From assembly GCA_964243985.1 (NCBI GenBank), contig CAXTHJ010000028.1, forward strand, positions 1 to 33,356: a stretch of 33,356 nucleotides of DNA, read 5' to 3'. A model generated the notes under the pieces. The model saw only the letters and a program-made list of their open reading frames with translations, did no database searches and had not been told where the DNA came from. Within the stretch, counting starts at the first letter, position 1; every line of letters begins with the position of its first letter. Of the stretch, positions 32,634-33,356 are shown piece after piece. The position numbers and the translations under genes are program-made. The stretch comes from CAIOYC01 sp964243985 (GTDB lineage: Bacteria; Pseudomonadota; Alphaproteobacteria; Caulobacterales; Caulobacteraceae).

Positions 32634-32730
32634 CTTGGGCTGTCAAGGACGGCCCTTCAGGGGCCGCCGCCCCGCGGCGCGCTTCGCGCGTCGTTGGCGC
32701 CTCGCGCCGCCCTGCTGGTGACAGCCCAAG
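32634..32730. repeat. 97-base cloverleaf-like palindromic element
   Basis: The outer 12-bp arms CTTGGGCTGTCA (32634-32645) and TGACAGCCCAAG (32719-32730) pair perfectly. Inside are three smaller hairpins: GGCCC-ttcag-GGGCC, CGCGC-ttc-GCGCG and GGCGC-ctc-GCGCC. It is GC-rich and stops 20-30 bp short of another small stem, CCCGGA/TCCGGG at 32749-32765. It could be a mobile-repeat (MITE/REP-like) unit or a structured RNA. There is no clear promoter. Confidence 0.7.
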
Positions 32731-32849
32731 TCTAGCCTCGCCGTACCCCCCGGACTAAATCCGGGAGCTCCGCCATGGGTCTTAAAGCGCATTGAAACTA
32801 CGGTTTCCGATGAGCGGCTGTAACCACCACCACCTTTTCAATCATCGCC
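32731..32849. other. intergenic, only a small stem seen
   Basis: Part of a gene-free stretch of about 595 bp from 32608 to 33202. Apart from the CCCGGA-ctaaa-TCCGGG stem at 32749-32765 (no T-run) I see no gene or recognisable site here. Confidence 0.4.
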
Positions 32850-32973
32850 GTCATCCTAGGCCTTGTGCCTAGGACCCATACGCGCGGCTTTGTCGGCAGT
32901 GGGCAGGGTCGGCGTGGCTTCCGGACGATCAGCCGTCGAGTTCGTGGGTCCTAGGCGCAAGGCCTAGGATGAC
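32850..32973. repeat. composite GTCATCC/GGACCCA-type inverted repeat
   Basis: Two 29-base inverted arms (32850-32878 and 32945-32973) with a single mismatch, around a 66-base centre. Each arm is itself a hairpin, CCTAGG...CCTAGG, bounded by GTCAT and ACCCA. Same ends as the repeats at 20719 and 25872. Confidence 0.9.
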
Positions 32974-32989
32974 AGCGGTGGGTAGCTGG

Positions 32990-33026
32990 CTGGGTCTTCG
33001 GCTCTGCTGCGCGTCTCGAGGATGAC
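32990..33026. repeat. single half-unit of the same repeat family
   Basis: Begins CTGGGTCTTCGG and ends CGAGGATGAC, like the right-hand unit at 25930-25970 but with an imperfect central stem and no partner. It looks like a decayed solo copy next to the composite element. Confidence 0.5.
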
Positions 33027-33202
33027 TGAGTGGGGGAGTAGTGAGCCTCCGCGCTGTCCACGCCACCCTCCTGTATCAGGTCCGAGCCCTCCACTCCCGC
33101 AGGGGAAAGGGGATGTAGACGCCGTAGGACCAGGGCCCCTTAAGGCCCGTGATTCCCTCTATCTTAAAGCTTTGTTGACCGAGGCATGGCGGGGTAAAGG
33201 TC

Positions 33203-33356
33203 ATGCGCCCGCTCCATTCCATACTGGGCTTGATGGTCCTGTTGGCCGCGGGCCCGGCGTTCGGGGCGGCGGGCGACAAGCCGAAGAAGCACTACGTGCC
33301 GCCGCCCGCCCCGGCGGAGGTCGGCCTGCGCGGGCCTATCGCTGCGCCGACGCCGC
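33203..33356 (+). CDS. secreted or periplasmic protein, N-terminal part
   Basis: Gene running off the right edge; 51 residues are visible. A signal peptide MRPLHSILGLMVLLAAGPAF (cleavage probably after FGAA) is followed by a short basic, Pro-rich stretch, GDKPKKHYVPPPAPAEVGLR. G-rich and AAAGG words precede the ATG, giving a tolerable ribosome site. The family cannot be told from this much. Confidence 0.6.
   Translation, partial: MRPLHSILGLMVLLAAGPAFGAAGDKPKKHYVPPPAPAEVGLRGPIAAPTP

Noticed and set aside
32634..32730. Cloverleaf-like element as a tRNA or 4.5S/SRP RNA
   Set aside because: The closing stem is 12 bp, there is no T-loop GTTCRA, no anticodon arm of the right shape and no SRP GGAAG/AGCA core.
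33076..33279. Minus-strand frame of 67 codons opposite the right-edge secreted protein
   Set aside because: Overlaps the signal-peptide-encoding start on the plus strand and shows no recognisable feature; the plus frame is more convincing.

Overview
The window looks like a chromosomal contig of a GC-rich alphaproteobacterium, most likely of the order Caulobacterales (Caulobacter/Phenylobacterium-like). This is inferred from the strong G/C preference at third codon positions, the run of Tim44/TimA adaptor, MltA and Smr genes divergent from secB, an ATP-cone-less NrdA of about 620 residues, and intergenic palindromes of the AGAGC...GCTCT kind. No rRNA, tRNA, CRISPR array, transposase or prophage was seen. 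Most genes are housekeeping or metabolic.

Layout. 1-4860: start of a MoeB/ThiF-type adenylyltransferase (minus), an alpha/beta hydrolase, a membrane-anchored Pro/Thr/Ser-rich protein with a short unannotated frame tail to tail with it, a thiolase, a class V aminotransferase (minus) and a 42-residue membrane peptide. 4871-9858: AMP nucleosidase, a DUF2945-type small protein, a TetR regulator divergent from a GT4 glycosyltransferase, and a dicarboxylate/amino-acid symporter. 10022-13337: OprB-type porin, HU-type protein, cold-shock protein, aldo/keto reductase. 13360-17064: TauE/SafE permease, two intergenic palindromes, argG, a small secreted His/Arg-rich protein with a clear terminator, and an MgtC/SapB protein. 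17135-20233: a two-gene ABC importer with a double-length permease and an ATPase carrying a C-terminal AAA-associated domain, but no binding protein. 20349-23436: the tim44-mltA-smr operon, its genes overlapping end to start, divergent from secB. 23441-25860: a VapBC toxin-antitoxin pair divergent from an MHS-type MFS transporter. 25984-29805: a siroheme-synthase-type dehydrogenase divergent from putA. 29831-33356: an internally deleted GDT1/TMEM165 remnant, nrdA interrupted by a 100-N scaffold gap, a small putative zinc-binding protein of different codon use, about 600 bp of nested inverted repeats, and the start of a secreted protein.

Points of most interest. (1) A 100-bp palindromic repeat with two identical 29-base arms lies inside the smr reading frame and is translated as a linker. 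(2) The nrdA gap is flanked by the same 55 bases on both sides; collapsing the duplicate restores one intact 621-residue frame, so the gap is very probably an assembly artefact with nothing missing. (3) Small genes not covered by a 60-residue cutoff: 4732-4860, 1762-1914 (minus) and the GDT1 remnant at 29831-29956 (minus). (4) Two families of intergenic palindromes, plus a 97-base cloverleaf-like element at 32634-32730. No clearly new multi-gene system was found.
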